From assembly GCA_002150815.3 (NCBI GenBank), contig NDFF03000101.1:203432-267431 (forward strand): a stretch of 64,000 bases of DNA. Direction: 5' to 3'. This DNA is from Grammothele lineata (taxonomy: Eukaryota; Basidiomycota; Agaricomycetes; Polyporales; Polyporaceae). Positions 35,556 through 47,003 of the stretch are shown piece by piece. Position numbers and translations under genes: made by a program. Below the pieces are notes generated by a model. That model was not told where the DNA came from and did not search any database. It saw nothing but the letters and a program-made list of their open reading frames with translations. The number at the start of each line of letters is the position of its first letter. Within the stretch, counting starts at the first letter, position 1.

Positions 35556-36623
35556 TCACCGCTGCATCCTGCTCATCATCTGGGTCATATGCTTGTACCT
35601 CAACGTATTCGGCGACGTCTTCATCTTCTTAGCGACCTCCCCCGCCGCCTCCACACCCAACGCCTGCAACTGCTTCTGCGCAGACCTTTCCCTCGCCTTC
35701 TCCTTCGCCTCGCGTCTCTGCTGCTTCAAGTACGCGCGCTTCGCCGGACTGGTCTTGCTCCGCAAGGACATGACGGAGCGTGCGCTCGCGCGCGACTTGG
35801 CGGAGCTTGGGGTGCGCCTGCTCGATGCAGATCCGGGGGCGGAGACTGTGCCGCGGCGGGTGGGACGGGGCGTGTGCGGGAACCCGAAGAGGGCAACGGA
35901 GAGCGGGATGTGCTCGGGGCGAAGCGGCGACGAGGGCGGCGAGGGCGGGGCGGACTCGTCGGTGTGCATCTCGACTTCCGCTTCGTAGTCGTGTGAGTCG
36001 TCGGACCCGCTGACCATGTCCTCGTTGACGATGTCTTCCCAGGGGACGATCTCCTCTCCGCCGCCGGAGCCGCTCCCGCCATCGCTCTCGTCGCTCATCT
36101 CGACGTCCGCCGCGTACTCGTCCCCGAATGGGTCGCAGGCCTCGGTAACTTCGACGTCGGCATCTCCATCGGCTTCGGTGGACCTTTTAATGCCCCCACG
36201 GATACCCCGGAGGAAGGTCTTCAATGTCTTTCTTGCGCGCGCCTTACCTTTACCCTTACCGCGGGCCTTTTCCGCTTTTCGCTTTCCACCGTCCCTCCAA
36301 CTCGCACCATCATCGATTTCGTCCAACAGCCTCTGCCGGTCACCCACACGCCCGCGCCACCTGCTGCCTCTCCGACTCGCGAGCGCCGCGAACGCCGCGC
36401 GCCCACGCTTCCTTCGACTCTGCCCCTCGCCTCCGTCCCCGTCTTGGTCCATGAACGGCCCAGCCACGCTCGCGCTGTCGCCAGCAACAGGGAAGCTCGG
36501 GGAGACGGGCGAGCTGACGGACATCAAGTCCTCCTCTGTCGCCGCTGCCGCTGCCGCTAGGGCGGCGCGGTGCTCCAGCACCGCCGCCCTGACGAAGTCT
36601 ATGCCGTTGTGAGTCGCGTTCAT
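35556..36623 (-). CDS. Unrecognised charged, probably nuclear protein
   Basis: Intronless frame of 355 residues from ATG at 36623. The N-terminus (MNATHNGIDFVRAAVLEHR, then an Ala run) is the only part that looks ordered. It is followed by a basic stretch (KRKAEKARGKGKGKARARK, about 120-138) able to act as a nuclear localisation signal, a long acidic Asp/Glu/Ser/Gly stretch (about 155-225), a Ser/Pro/Arg-rich region, and a basic helical C-terminus (KRAYLKQQRREAKEKARER and RYKHMTQMMSRMQR). Alternating acidic and basic low complexity suggests a disordered chromatin or RNA-associated protein, but this is inference from composition only. No catalytic motif is visible. The long open frame in GC-rich DNA with this coherent charge pattern supports a real gene. 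Confidence 0.65.
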   Translation of the reverse strand: MNATHNGIDFVRAAVLEHRAALAAAAAATEEDLMSVSSPVSPSFPVAGDSASVAGPFMDQDGDGGEGQSRRKRGRAAFAALASRRGSRWRGRVGDRQRLLDEIDDGASWRDGGKRKAEKARGKGKGKARARKTLKTFLRGIRGGIKRSTEADGDADVEVTEACDPFGDEYAADVEMSDESDGGSGSGGGEEIVPWEDIVNEDMVSGSDDSHDYEAEVEMHTDESAPPSPPSSPLRPEHIPLSVALFGFPHTPRPTRRGTVSAPGSASSRRTPSSAKSRASARSVMSLRSKTSPAKRAYLKQQRREAKEKARERSAQKQLQALGVEAAGEVAKKMKTSPNTLRYKHMTQMMSRMQR

Positions 36624-37064
36624 CTCTTCTTCTGTACTTCTTCAGTCTGGAGAAAGGACGTGGAAGACTTGGCTGGGTCTCGGTCCAAACGAGGGGAGGA
36701 GGGTGTGAAGTGAGAGGCGAGAGACGTGAGGAGTGAGTGGCGGCGCGGGAGAACGGGATGTAGGCTAACTACGCGCGCGGGAGGAAGAGTAGTGAAAGAG
36801 TGGTGGAAGGCATGTCTACGAGGCGCGTACGGCTGGCTAAATGCTGTCAGGTCGATTGTAGAAACATCTTTCTTTCACCGTTGGGTATAAAGGAGGCGTG
36901 ATAATGAAAGGTGGTTGGATTTGACACTGGTGTTGGTGCAAACATAGCGCGCGATCCGGGCAGTGTGACCAGAAGAAACGAAGGTCTAATTTACGCAAAA
37001 CTAAGTGTCTTGAGCTATGTGCGTCGACTGCACGTTGCAAAGTTATGCCCAAGGGCGATTAGAG
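36624..37064. other. Intergenic stretch
   Basis: Upstream region of the charged protein gene (minus strand). No other feature seen up to the tRNA-Thr terminator. Confidence 0.45.
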
Positions 37065-37069
37065 AAAAA
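37065..37069 (-). terminator. Pol III terminator of tRNA-Thr
   Basis: A run of five T on the minus strand begins six bases after the tRNA 3' end, as expected for RNA polymerase III termination. Confidence 0.8.
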
Positions 37070-37074
37070 GAACA

Positions 37075-37159
37075 TGCCACATACCCGGGTCGAACGAGTG
37101 ACCTCCCCATGACCTTGTGGGATACAAGTGGGGCGCGCATACCACTACGCCAATGCGGC
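37075..37159 (-). tRNA. tRNA-Thr(UGU) with a 12-base intron
   Basis: The minus strand folds into a cloverleaf: acceptor GCCGCAT/ATGTGGC (seven pairs, one G-T), D stem GCGT/GCGC with the A-box-like TGGCGTAGTGG, anticodon stem CCCCA/TGGGG and T stem ACTCG/CGGGT with loop TTCGACC, then discriminator A. The anticodon loop is CTTGTA...A, giving anticodon TGT. A 12-base intron TCCCACAAGGTC follows position 37, and its ACAA pairs with the anticodon region as in standard eukaryotic pre-tRNA. The intron placement is inferred from this pairing. Confidence 0.85.
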
Positions 37160-37876
37160 AGGTGTTCTTTTCGTCTTTTGCTTAGTGTCGTTCTGTCGTG
37201 TCGGCATGCTTGTCCTCCGGAGAACGGCCAGACTGAACGAGACCTCGTCGAAGTTGCCACAGGCCGCCATCATCATGCCGTCTCTCTGCACCCGGTATAC
37301 GTCTCATTTCCCGCGTAAGTCATAACAAGATCGTCGCAGAGGCCTACACCATGAACGATCACAAAGGCAGCATGGAAGCCCTCGCGACTCACCTCCAGAA
37401 GTCCGTTCTCTGTCTCTCTGACGTCGAAGCTAGCACGCGCGCTGCGGCTCAGATCACGGTGCGCAACCCAGCCCCCCACAATTTGTATTGCCCCTGCCCC
37501 ACTCACGCTCTCGACGCTCCCAGGCAAAGTCTAAACCTCGCCCCGCACGGGGGTCACCTGCCCAGCCGCCGCGCTATTTCGGCGGCCAGCCCGTTCCAGA
37601 AGCGGCCGCGCGGTCCTTCTCCGGACGCGCCCCCTGTCCCCGCCGCGCCCCCTGTGGGCCTGTGCGTGGTGCGATGGGCAGGGAACCCGCTGTGGGGTGG
37701 GATATAATGTGTGTGGGGGGATAGGAGGGAATCCCATCCCACGGTTTGTTCGCCTTGACTACTTACTGCCTCCACCGTCCTCGTCCTGCGTTGAGCTTGC
37801 TATTCTCTCGCGTCCGCCGTCTCGACTACTGCTGAAGTAAGAGCCACTTCTCGCCCGCGACAACACTCGAATCGCT
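37160..37876. other. Intergenic stretch upstream of the cytochrome oxidase subunit gene
   Basis: Frames on both strands at 37273-37527 and 37351-37707 overlap each other and have no domain. 37500-37700 is strongly GC/CCG-rich. Confidence 0.4.
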
Positions 37877-38338
37877 ATGTGTGTCCTCTGCCGTGCCGCC
37901 GCTCCCACCGCTCGCGCGTCCTCGCGCGCCCTGAGGCAGTCCCCGAGGCAAGTCCGGACGCTGTACACGGACAAGCCGCACGTCGCGCACGGCGTACGTC
38001 TTCCTATTCTTCTTTCCTTCTCTATGAGTTTCGTCTGAAACATCTGGCGGTTGCCCTCCCCTATGCAGAACTTCCCCTTCAGCTACGAGAACAAGCGGAA
38101 GTTCGCGGTCAAGTACACGGGCGCCGTCACGACGTTCTTCCTCATCCCCTTCATCGCCGCGGGCTACCAGATGTATGTTGTCTTCCTCCCCACCCTCTCC
38201 CTTCCCTCCTATCCCTTTCCGCCCGCCCCCGCCTTCACCCCTCGTCCCTCTCTGGATATGGACACTCCGCTAGATCTCAGCGCTGATACCCAGATCGACC
38301 GTCACTTCAGCCGCAAGTCCACTGGCGGCGCGGCTTGA
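37877..38338 (+). CDS. COX8: Cytochrome c oxidase subunit VIII (mammalian VIIc family)
   Basis: Small subunit of mitochondrial respiratory complex IV in the inner membrane. Exons 37877-37993, 38069-38172 and 38311-38338 give 82 residues. The first exon is a basic presequence (MCVLCRAAAPTARASSRALR and onward). The second carries NFPFSYENKRKFAVKY and a single membrane helix, TTFFLIPFIAAGYQ. The third, only 28 bases, adds RKSTGGAA. The pattern of a Phe-rich matrix segment, one helix with PF.A..YQ, and an RKS tail is that of the COX8/VIIc family, and the length fits. The third exon was found by completing that conserved tail. Nuclear-encoded and single-copy here. The gene is unrelated to its neighbours. 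Confidence 0.88.
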
Positions 38339-41300
38339 GAGCTTCGTGCAGGCGTACTGCGAGGGCGCGCTGAGGCATCATCCGAGGGTGTGAGGGCCGT
38401 CTCTTATCCTGTGTCTCTGTATCTGTGTATCTGTATATTGTGGTTGGTTCTCGGAACGAGGAGGACGATGGGAGGGGCGTTGGGGCCGGACTCGGATGAA
38501 CTCAGGGGCGCACTGGTGAAGCTGCTTAATAACGCAATGTATCATAGAAGCCATTCAATCCTGTTACTGTTGAACTGATTCCTGTCCTATACGCGATGCG
38601 AGAACGAACGACGACGTAACGCTAGTGAGCGTATGTCGCCGCGGTCAGAGTAAGTTTGGTCGCAAATGTTTCGACGCTGACTACTGGCTGCTTGCGGCGA
38701 GCGCTTCTGTGATCAAGTCTTGTTCGTATCTCGTGACGTCATTGCTTAATCGGGGGAATAACCTCACGAGGAAGTGCTTCACGTTCTCTTTCTTCTCTAA
38801 CAAAACGTCCGTGTTTCCTGAACCTTCCAGGTGGATAGTGAGATCCGCAAGTGGATGGGTATGATTGTCCCCCGAAGCCCCCAGTCACATGGAAGTAAGG
38901 CGCGGGGACATGAGCATGGGAGTAGCTTTTTTCCAGCGGTTCAAGAAGTAAGAAAGCACCTAGTCACAACTCAGGTTGGTATAAATGCATAGTGGTAGCG
39001 GACAAACAGTGGCCCATCGAGTCCGAGCGCGCTTTCGCGACGCCCCGTTGGTCAAACCCATGACGTCATCTTTCGGCGCCTGCCGGTAACCTTCCGACCT
39101 CATGCGAGACGGTGAGCGGGCCCCGCCCGTCGCTCTTCCCATCACCCATGTCGACCAACCTCTCCCATCTCCCTTACCTCTGCCCTTCTTACTACCCCCG
39201 GCTGCTGTTGTTGTACTATCACTTCCTCCACAATGACCTCATTTCAATGTCAAACGTTTTTCACACATCGTTTCGCCTTGGCGAGTGAAGACAAGCTTGA
39301 ATTTATGTGGCTGCGCGAGCACCTTTGAGCAGGTCAGGGAATGTATGCGCTGCATATCGCGAAGTGGATTTCGGGCGAAGGTATGTTTGTTATCGCCTTT
39401 GCATGTCACCTGCGATCTCATTGCAATTCGATGCAACCCCTGATAAGGAGTGAGGCTCGGTATATGAGCGAAGTGGGCCAAATGTCGTTGCATAGTTGCG
39501 TCGGCTCCCCCTAAACCTCAAACGATGGTGGAGTTTAGTGGATGTCAAAGGCGTTGCGTCGAGGGCAAAGGCTTTCCGTGAGCGTTCCGCCGCCTATATG
39601 CGCCTCGAAGGTCAGAAGCCTGCCGTCGCGGACAGGACAGGCGCAGACTCCAGCATTCCGTCCATCCGTCCCGCTCCCTACCCAAATCGGGCTGTCCGCC
39701 CGAACATCTTCCTCGAAATGCAGTCCGTGACGTCTTTGGTGAGTATCGCCGGGCTTGACGTCCTCCGCCCGCACTCACGTCTTGTCCACATGGGTCGTTG
39801 CGATGAATGCCGCGCAGCCCAAGCCCGCCCGTCCATTTCCCACATTGTCCGTCGGTTCTCATGTCATGCCCGCCAAGCTCACTCCCCGGTACTTTCTTCA
39901 ACCCCGACGTCATCTCTCGGTCTTCTCGCAATGAATGCTCAACACTTATGCCCGCGTGGGCTATCGACGCTTTGCACCCGGCGCGAGGGCATGTGTACTA
40001 CAGAGTGCGGAAACCGCGGAACCTAGAGACTCATGCGCGCGGTGCACTTCGGGGGCCCCGGGACGTTGCGTCACTATGGACCGTCTGAGCCCCCCATTTT
40101 CAGTGAAGACGAAGCTCTAGCTACACCGGGCGCATACATGGCGTCCCCACCGAGCATATCACGCGCCAGAGCATGTGAAGACATCCAACTTCCGTTGCTT
40201 ACAGACCCTGTATGTCGTCCCATCAGCCCCAAATCAGCCCTATAGACGGGTGCTCATGCGTATGTTTTTGATACCCACCACTCCCTAATTGCGTTCTAAT
40301 GTGTTTGGACAGACGCAGAAAAGATATTACCGGGCCTCTTGTCCGAGGGCCTAGATCGGCCCCGAGACCTTGTGCGGGTGGAGCAGTATGCGGTGCCGAC
40401 CAGCAATGTTGGTTCTGGTGCGTCCCCTCCGTGCCTGTCCGTTCTCGCACCTGACCGAGGCCCATCTAATCGCATGCAGATGTCTCTAACAGGCTGCCCT
40501 TTGCGTTAACGCACACGCGATCGGGCGCGATTTTCCTCCGCGGCCCGCGAGGTAAACAGCACACAGCGAGCATCAATCGATCGGCCCCGCCGTCCAGGGA
40601 TGGCCAGCACTGGTCTTCTTTCGCTCGTGCCCTCTCCGTACGTGTGTACCTCTCAGATGTTCGCAATCATCCATCCCCGGACGCGCTCCCCCAAGCTCGG
40701 AACGACAGGCGCTCGGGAGAATCGAAGCTTCCTTGGGATCCTGGGTACTCCACGGCGCGTCCTCGCGCAGCACGCCAGCGTGCGCTGTCGCGATCACGCG
40801 ATGGACGGGCCGCCCCTTCGAAAGTCCGCTGCTAACCTTTCGCACCAACCTCGTGGTGGCTGGCGGTAGTCACGACAGACAGAACATATGGCAGCAGTAC
40901 TCAGCTGGTCACCGACATGCCTCACGGCGTTCCGGCACTATCGCGGTGTGCGCCCGTTAAGGTTCCAGCCCCTCCGGTGCTGCAACGCTCGACGCAAACT
41001 CTCGGAGTACAGAACGCAAAACTAGAACACACCAAGCCTTCCTTCATTTCCGGCGTTCGGCCCCGGAATGATGCGCCTTTGGTGGCACGCTGTACCGCGC
41101 GCAGACGGGTGAGAAGCGCATTGTCTTATCCGTCACCGGTGCGTGCGTGGAGCCTACTGCTGTGATCAGTTCCAAACTTACGCTCCTGTGGTTTTTTTTT
41201 CAGTTGCGCAACTATAGCCCGCCCGCCGTCGTTAGGACAACACAAACATACACGCACCACGCTGCGAGACGAGAGGCCTAGACCGCGGGCGAAAATGGGG

Positions 41301-41929
41301 GTGGTGCGTAGCGTTCCTCCGCGCACCGAAAACGAATCTACATCACGGACCCACACGCCCCCGCACGCAGATGGCGCTGCGATGGCGGGACCCATGTCCG
41401 TTCTACCTTCCGTTCCCGGCTCCGCCTGCGCACGTGGCTCGCCAGGAACACAACGCACACCTTCGCGCGTCCATGATTCGCTCCTCCGTCCTCCATCCCG
41501 GTGGCCAGTCCCTCCCACTACTCCGCGCCCGCAGAGCAAATTTTCACCACACCCGGTTCCCGGGCTTCTTTGCGCGTCGTTGGGTGTCCCCGTGGTGGCG
41601 CCGACAGCCTGTTTGGTCGAGATCGACGCCGGTGATTGGACTGCTGCATGTGCTCCGCCCGCGCGCCTGGCCGGGGTTTGGGTTGCTAGCTTCACGGCAC
41701 TGCGCCGTTCGGGAAACGGGAAACGGGAAACACTGCGCTAGCTACGGGCGGATGCCGGAGGACTCGGTGGGCCCGCACTCCTCGCGCGGCGTGATCAGCC
41801 TTCCAGCCCGGCGGGCTCGTCGGGCGGCGTTCGCGCACCCTTTTTTCAATGTATGCATGTATGCATGTTTTTGTCCGCCTGGCCTCCATCCGCTCTGCGC
41901 CTTCTCCATCGTGAGTGGCGTCCGAGTGC
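38339..41929. other. Long GC-rich stretch with no established gene
   Basis: Many overlapping frames of 60-190 codons on both strands. Between about 39540 and 40470 the plus strand allows a spliced chain (for example SSKCSP/EMQSVTSL, then PKPARPFPTLSVGSH, ALHPARGHVYYRVRKP and DAEKILPGLLSEGLDRPRD) of disordered composition with plausible GTGAGT...CGCAG borders. I cannot tell whether this is an expressed orphan gene or noise. 41200-41900 also contains the promoter side of the GH16 gene. Confidence 0.35.
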
Positions 41930-41937
41930 TATATATT
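41930..41937 (+). promoter_or_regulatory. TATA-box-like element of the GH16 gene
   Basis: TATATATT lies about 200 bases before the GH16 start codon in otherwise GC-rich DNA. It is followed by a pyrimidine-rich stretch (about 41970-42060), common around fungal transcription starts. Assignment is by position only. Confidence 0.45.
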
Positions 41938-42133
41938 CCGCGCTGGTACCGCCCTGCGTTTCTCGAGCTGCGTCCCCCAGCGCCCCCTCCCCTCCCTTCC
42001 CCTTCCCACTTCGGCCTCAAGCCCTCCGTCTCTCCTTCGGTCTTCCACTCCGCGCTTCGCCCGCGGCTGTACTGCTTGCAATCTCCGCACGGTCACCACC
42101 ACAGCGTCAACATCAACATTCAACGCTAGCGCA

Positions 42134-43939
42134 ATGCACGCGTCTCGAGCCATTCTCGTCCTCGCGAGCCTCGCCGCAGGCGCGCTTGGGGCCACCTACA
42201 GCCAGTCCGACAGCCACCAGGGCACCGGCTTCCTCAAGTCGTTCACGCACGAAGCGATTTCGGACCCGACCCACGGCCGAGTGTGAGTTTCCATCTCGCG
42301 CGATTTCGCATCGCCTGAGCTGACGCGGAGTTTGCGCGGGCAGAAACTACGTCGACCAGACTACCGCGCTCGCTCAAAACCTGACGTTCGCGAGCGGGGA
42401 CACGTTCATCATCCGCGCGGACCACACCACGACGCTCAGCGCAAGCGGACCGGGCCGGAACTCCGTCCGGCTGCAGAGCAACAAGCAGTACACGACCCAT
42501 GTTACGGTGTACGTACCCTCGCGCGGACTCTATGCGCGTCGCGGCGCATCGCATCCCGCGGACGCTAATTTTGTCTCTCCTCCCTCTTCTTTTTCGCTCG
42601 CGCCGCAGCTGGAACATCCGTCACATGCCACAGGGCTGCGCGTGCGTACTCCTTCTCCGTATGTCGTGCCAAGTCGACCGGGACTGACATTCGGGGATAC
42701 TTTGCAGGACGTGGCCCGCGGTGTGGGAGGTCGGGAGCGACTGGCCCAACAACGGTGCGTCCGCCACACCGCACGTCCCACGGCCCCACACCTCCGCGCG
42801 GCTCGTGACGCCGCCGCGCGGGCTTCGCTGGGGCTGGTGGCGACGATGGCTGACGCTGAGCTGACGCACGCGCCCCCGCGCCTTTGCTCGACAGGCGAGA
42901 TCGACATCCTCGAGGGCGTTAACGACCAGAGCCCAAACCAGGCGACGCTGCACACGAGCTCAGGTCAGCTGCTTCTTTCTTCTTCTTGGCCTCTGCTGCC
43001 TTGATGTGTGCCCTCGGGACCAGCGCGCTGACGCCCAGGTGTCGTAGGATGCACTATGCCCGCGTCACGCTCGCAAACAGGGTGAGTTCTCTCGCCGCGG
43101 CCGGGGCGCTTCCTCGGTAGCGTCTCCGCGCGACCTCCGCTCATGCTCATGTGCCTTGCTTCTTCTAACGTTCCTCGTGCCCTCGATGCGCGCACACGCA
43201 AACGCATTCGTAATCACGCGCGCGACCTTCTATCCACGTCCGTATCTGCATCCGAATCGTCCGGGGTTCCATCGCGCGCCGATCTGCAGGACCTCCGTCG
43301 GGAACAACTGCGACACCGCGGCGACGAACAACGCGGGCTGCGGCGTGACTGCGCCGGCGACCAACAGCTACGGGCCCTCGTTCAACAGCGCGGGCGGCGG
43401 CTGGTATGCGATGGAGCGCACCAACTCGTTCATCAAGGTTTGGTTCTGGTCGCGCTCCTCCAGCTCCGTCCCCTCCGACGTCAAGAATGGCGCTACGTCC
43501 GTCAACACCGACAACTGGGTGCGTCCTGTTCCTGGCGCCCCCGCGTTCACGATGTCACGTGGCTAATGCGCGCGCGCGCGTAGGGTACGCCGTTTGCGTA
43601 CTTCCCGAGCCAGTCGTGCGACATCTCCGAGCATTTCGGGGCCCACAACCTCATCATCAACCTCACCCTCTGTGCGCTCCCTTCTTGCTCCCTTCTCGCG
43701 CACTTCTCTGACCTTTCTCTGTATTGCGCGTACGGCAGGCGGTGATTGGGCGGGTGCGGTGTTCAACGCCGACGGCTGCCCCGGGGATTGTGCTAGTGCG
43801 TATTATCCCCTATTCCCGAATGTGATCGGTCCGCGGATGCTGATTTCGCGCGTGCGTGCCTGCAGCCTACGTCAACCAGAACCCCTCCGCATTCACGGAC
43901 GCCTACTTCGACATCCAGTGGCTCAAGATCTACCAATAG
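42134..43939 (+). CDS. Secreted GH16 family endo-beta-glucanase (laminarinase type)
   Basis: Glycoside hydrolase cleaving beta-1,3 or beta-1,3/1,4 glucans in the wall or surroundings. Ten exons (42134-42282, 42344-42508, 42609-42641, 42708-42754, 42895-42963, 43048-43081, 43290-43518, 43584-43671, 43739-43795, 43866-43939) join in frame to 314 residues. The signal peptide is MHASRAILVLASLAAGALG. The catalytic motif GEIDILEGVND (ExDxxE: nucleophile and acid/base glutamates) is intact. WNIRHMPQGC, TWPAVWEVGSDWP, NNCDTA, WFWSR and GDWAGAVFNADGCPG follow in the order usual for fungal GH16 enzymes with Cys pairs. The frame ends FDIQWLKIYQ, typical of the last beta strand. No C-terminal anchor or carbohydrate-binding module, so it is a secreted single-domain enzyme. 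Confidence 0.93.
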
Positions 43940-44564
43940 ACGCGTTCAGCGGTCGTCACTTTCGGCGCAAATACCAGCAGCGACGCGCAGCGCCCTCATT
44001 CATTTGAAGTATACACGCGAGAAAGCACAAAGCCTACGAAGCAGTAACGACCCGTCACGACGACCATATGCTATTCTTCTCCGCCTTCGCTCACTCCCAT
44101 ACAAGTGTATCACTCGTTAAGTCGCGCTCATGTACTAGTACTTGTATCATCTGGGTCCGCTGTATGTCCTCGGTCCGTCCTCGTTGTAGCATTTCGAATG
44201 CGAGCTGGTTACTCGTTCTGCCCACCATTGTGTGCGTGACACCCACCCCGGGGTTGGTGAATTACGACTAAGTGTTTCGTCAACCAGGTATACTCGCGCC
44301 TCAGAAGACTGTCCAGCATCCGAGTCGAAGCTTGTTCGACTTGGAGGTTCAACCCGACATTCACTTACGAAGCGGCTGACGATTCGCCAGCTGTCTAAGG
44401 ATCGTACTCGTAGAGCGTTCACCGGCCTGGTGGCTTCTGAGGTTATTGCTACTTTGGTGTTACGCCTCGGGCCTAATGACCGGATACGACTTACCACTCA
44501 AGTCTTCTCAGGTTTGTATCCTTCTTTTTACGGATCCATATAAGTATTGGGGGAAAAATGGTAA
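43940..44564. other. Intergenic stretch between GH16 and tRNA-Glu
   Basis: Nothing recognised besides the 3' flank of the hydrolase gene and the upstream flank of the tRNA. Confidence 0.5.
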
Positions 44565-44636
44565 TCCGATATGGTGTAGTGGCTAACATTATCGCCTCTC
44601 ACGCGATAGCCCGGGGTTCGATTCCCCGTGTCGGAA
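44565..44636 (+). tRNA. tRNA-Glu(CUC)
   Basis: A 72-base cloverleaf without intron: acceptor TCCGATA/TGTCGGA (one T-G pair), D arm with GTGTAGTGGCTAACA, anticodon stem ATCGC/GCGAT closing the loop CTCTCAC (anticodon CTC), and T arm with GGGTTCGATTCCCC, which is also a good B box. The discriminator is A. The D-arm and loop sequence agree with eukaryotic tRNA-Glu. Confidence 0.93.
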
Positions 44637-44639
44637 CTC

Positions 44640-44644
44640 TTTTT
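44640..44644 (+). terminator. Pol III terminator of tRNA-Glu
   Basis: Run of five T starting four bases after the tRNA 3' end. Confidence 0.8.
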
Positions 44645-44676
44645 CACGTGTATTACGTGACTTATGCGGCCCCGAA

Positions 44677-47003
44677 ATGGACGCCAGTCATTCCAGAACT
44701 CTTTTCTCAACCGCCATGCTCCATGGACCTCGTTTGCTGTCGCTGCCTTCTGAGCTGCTTGAAAACATTCTCGTCTTCTGTGCGCTCAGCTTCGAGCCGC
44801 ACTCCATTGCTGCTCTTGCTCAGACATGCCAGCAATTGCGTACGCTTATCTATGATACCGCCGACGGCCACTTATGGCGTTGTCTGTTCTTGACGACGTT
44901 TGATGATCCGCGATGGTGCAAACCACATGCGCATGGTTCGAAGGAATCCTTTCAGTACAAGTTCGGCACTTCGATGCTTACCACCTTGACGCTTTGTAGA
45001 TACGGACTGGCGCCATGCGTTCACGGGGCGAGTATGGGCGGAGGGTTTTCTACGACGCAACGCTCGATCTTTGAAGCTGCCTTTACTCAAGCACAATTTG
45101 CGATCTAACCGCTCCGCGTTGTACCCAATCAGTCTCCTCGCGCCTCAAGGAGACCCCAATGCCCACATTCGGCTCCTGACTGCTCTTATCGATGTCATAA
45201 GCACCGTCCCTCCTTTGTCCACCCGCCGATTTACCTCAGAGCTACTGCACAATGCTGCGGGGATGTCAACCGAGCAAGGCCGCCCCCGGAATCTCTCACA
45301 GCTGCATGCCCGTGCACCTATGGCTCCTCCAGCAGTCGTCCTATCTCCTGCTGAGGAGTCTCTCAACGTCGCGTGGCTGAAGAAAGTGCTTGTAAATGGC
45401 CTTCCTTTCTCTCTTTCCCGCGTCATTTCCTATGGATACCCCGGCCCAGAATGGAAGAATCACGTCGAAGGACCCGCGCTCTGCCAATTGACTGCCCTTC
45501 TCGGCTTTCTTCCTATTCCCATTGCCGACGTCGACGTCGTTTCAAGTTCGGCGCTTCAGCCTCAAGGTCAAAGCACGTCTCAAACGTCCTCACTACAGAG
45601 ATCTCACCAACCTTCAGTGGACACAATCGACATGCGAGAGGATGCGCAGCGCCAGACGGTGCGTGAATACGCGCGGCCGCTCGCGTTCAAGATGAGCTAC
45701 CTTTCTTGTCGGCGGCACTGGGGGCCGTATCTCCGCGTCCTCGACGATGGCCAGGTGGAGAGATGGCCAAGGCATCTTCCAGTGGATATCTCAGGGATGA
45801 ACACCGAAGCCAGTGAAGATGACGACGATGGCGACGATGACGATGACGACACGGACTACGTCCCTCCTGATGATGCCGCAAGCGACTCTGAAGCGACGCC
45901 CGAACCACAGCCAGCCCCAGGAGGGGAGCCCTTAACAGTTCAACGCTCTGTTCCCGGTCCCGAACAGCTCTTCCCGGACTGGACGTGGTTAGCTGCGGCG
46001 CGGGTGATTGCCCAATGGAATCTCCACGCGCACGTCGACGCCGCGGATGTTGCGCGGCTGGAAGATTGGAACAACCTCCGTCCAGGAGCTTGGGTAGGAT
46101 TGTCGCGCCGGGGCAAAGATGATGAAGAGGGAGCAGAACGCGACGGTCGAGCGATTTGCGTAGATGGCTCGCGCGTCCAAGATCGATCGGAGCACGAGTG
46201 GGACTGGGCGGGCGTGGAGGGAGTATGGAGGTATGTCGGAATCTTGCCGAGTCCTTCTGCGTCATCCTGATTACTATTCTTACCCTCAGGCGTCTTGTGT
46301 GCTGGCTGGATTACGACGACTTGATATGTATGTCCTTGCATATCCTGCTGTGCGGTCACTTTCACTCATTCGTGAATTTCATGACGTCTCAGTTCATAAT
46401 GTGAGTAATGCATACGACTCATGTAGCATGACATTCTCACAGACGCCTTTCAAAGTCCTACGGCGCGTTCGCAGATGATTCCCTTGAAGAAGCCTGGATC
46501 ATTGTGCCTATGTCGCTCAGAATCACCGGCTACGGGCCGCCCGCCGTAGCTGCATACCCCGACCGCCCGACTATCTTTGTCGAAGGCGAGATGGGTGGCG
46601 CGGGGTGGATAGGAAACATCAGCGTCAATGAAGAGGACATCCGGCGAACCAAAGGTTCTGTCAGTATGTTACCTGACGGGGGCGTGCGATGGTCGCTGGT
46701 TAGTCTGCCCTCCCATTTGTTCTGCTGTCATCTAGTGAACGCCCTGACCGGTGCGGAGATCTTCTTTAAATGGCAGACATCCACAGCACCCCAGTCTGTT
46801 GAGGAAGAGTGGGCTTCGGAAGCCGTCCAGTTAGGCGGAGTCGGCTCCGCAATGGGTTCCCTGGGAATGTGGACCGGCGCACACCACGAGGACGGTGACC
46901 CGCTCGGTACGTCATCGTCAGCGCGCCCGTGGATGACTTATCTCACTTTCTTCTTCTCGTTCTGCTCTTGCTAGGCGTTTTCTGGCAATGGCGTGTGGGC
47001 TGA
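44677..47003 (+). CDS. F-box protein of the basidiomycete family
   Basis: Probable substrate receptor of an SCF ubiquitin ligase. The start at 44677 leads into an F-box (LLSLPSELLENILVFCAL, LAQTCQQLRTLIY, LWRCLFL), which would bind Skp1. The next exon begins DWRHAFTGRVWAE after a poorly defined intron around 44936-44990. A long middle part has an acidic run (DDDGDDDDDDTD). The C-terminal half is conserved: VWRRLVCWLDYDDLIFHN, AWIIVPMSLRITGY, TIFVEGEMGGAG, TKGSVSMLPDGGVRWSL, EWASEAVQLGG, LGMWTGAHHE and GVFWQWRVG. Exon ends: 46230/46290, 46327/46393, 46400/46456, 46698/46777, 46906/46975. The exon 46393-46400 would be only eight bases, supported by the FHN it supplies. The target substrate is unknown. 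Confidence 0.85.

Noticed and set aside
36016..36612. 198-codon plus-strand frame
   Set aside because: Opposite strand of the charged protein at 35556-36623; Pro/Ser/Arg composition is what the complement of acidic and basic codons gives.
45687..46265. 192-codon minus-strand frame
   Set aside because: Shadow of the F-box gene, whose plus-strand frame matches the family through to its C-terminus.
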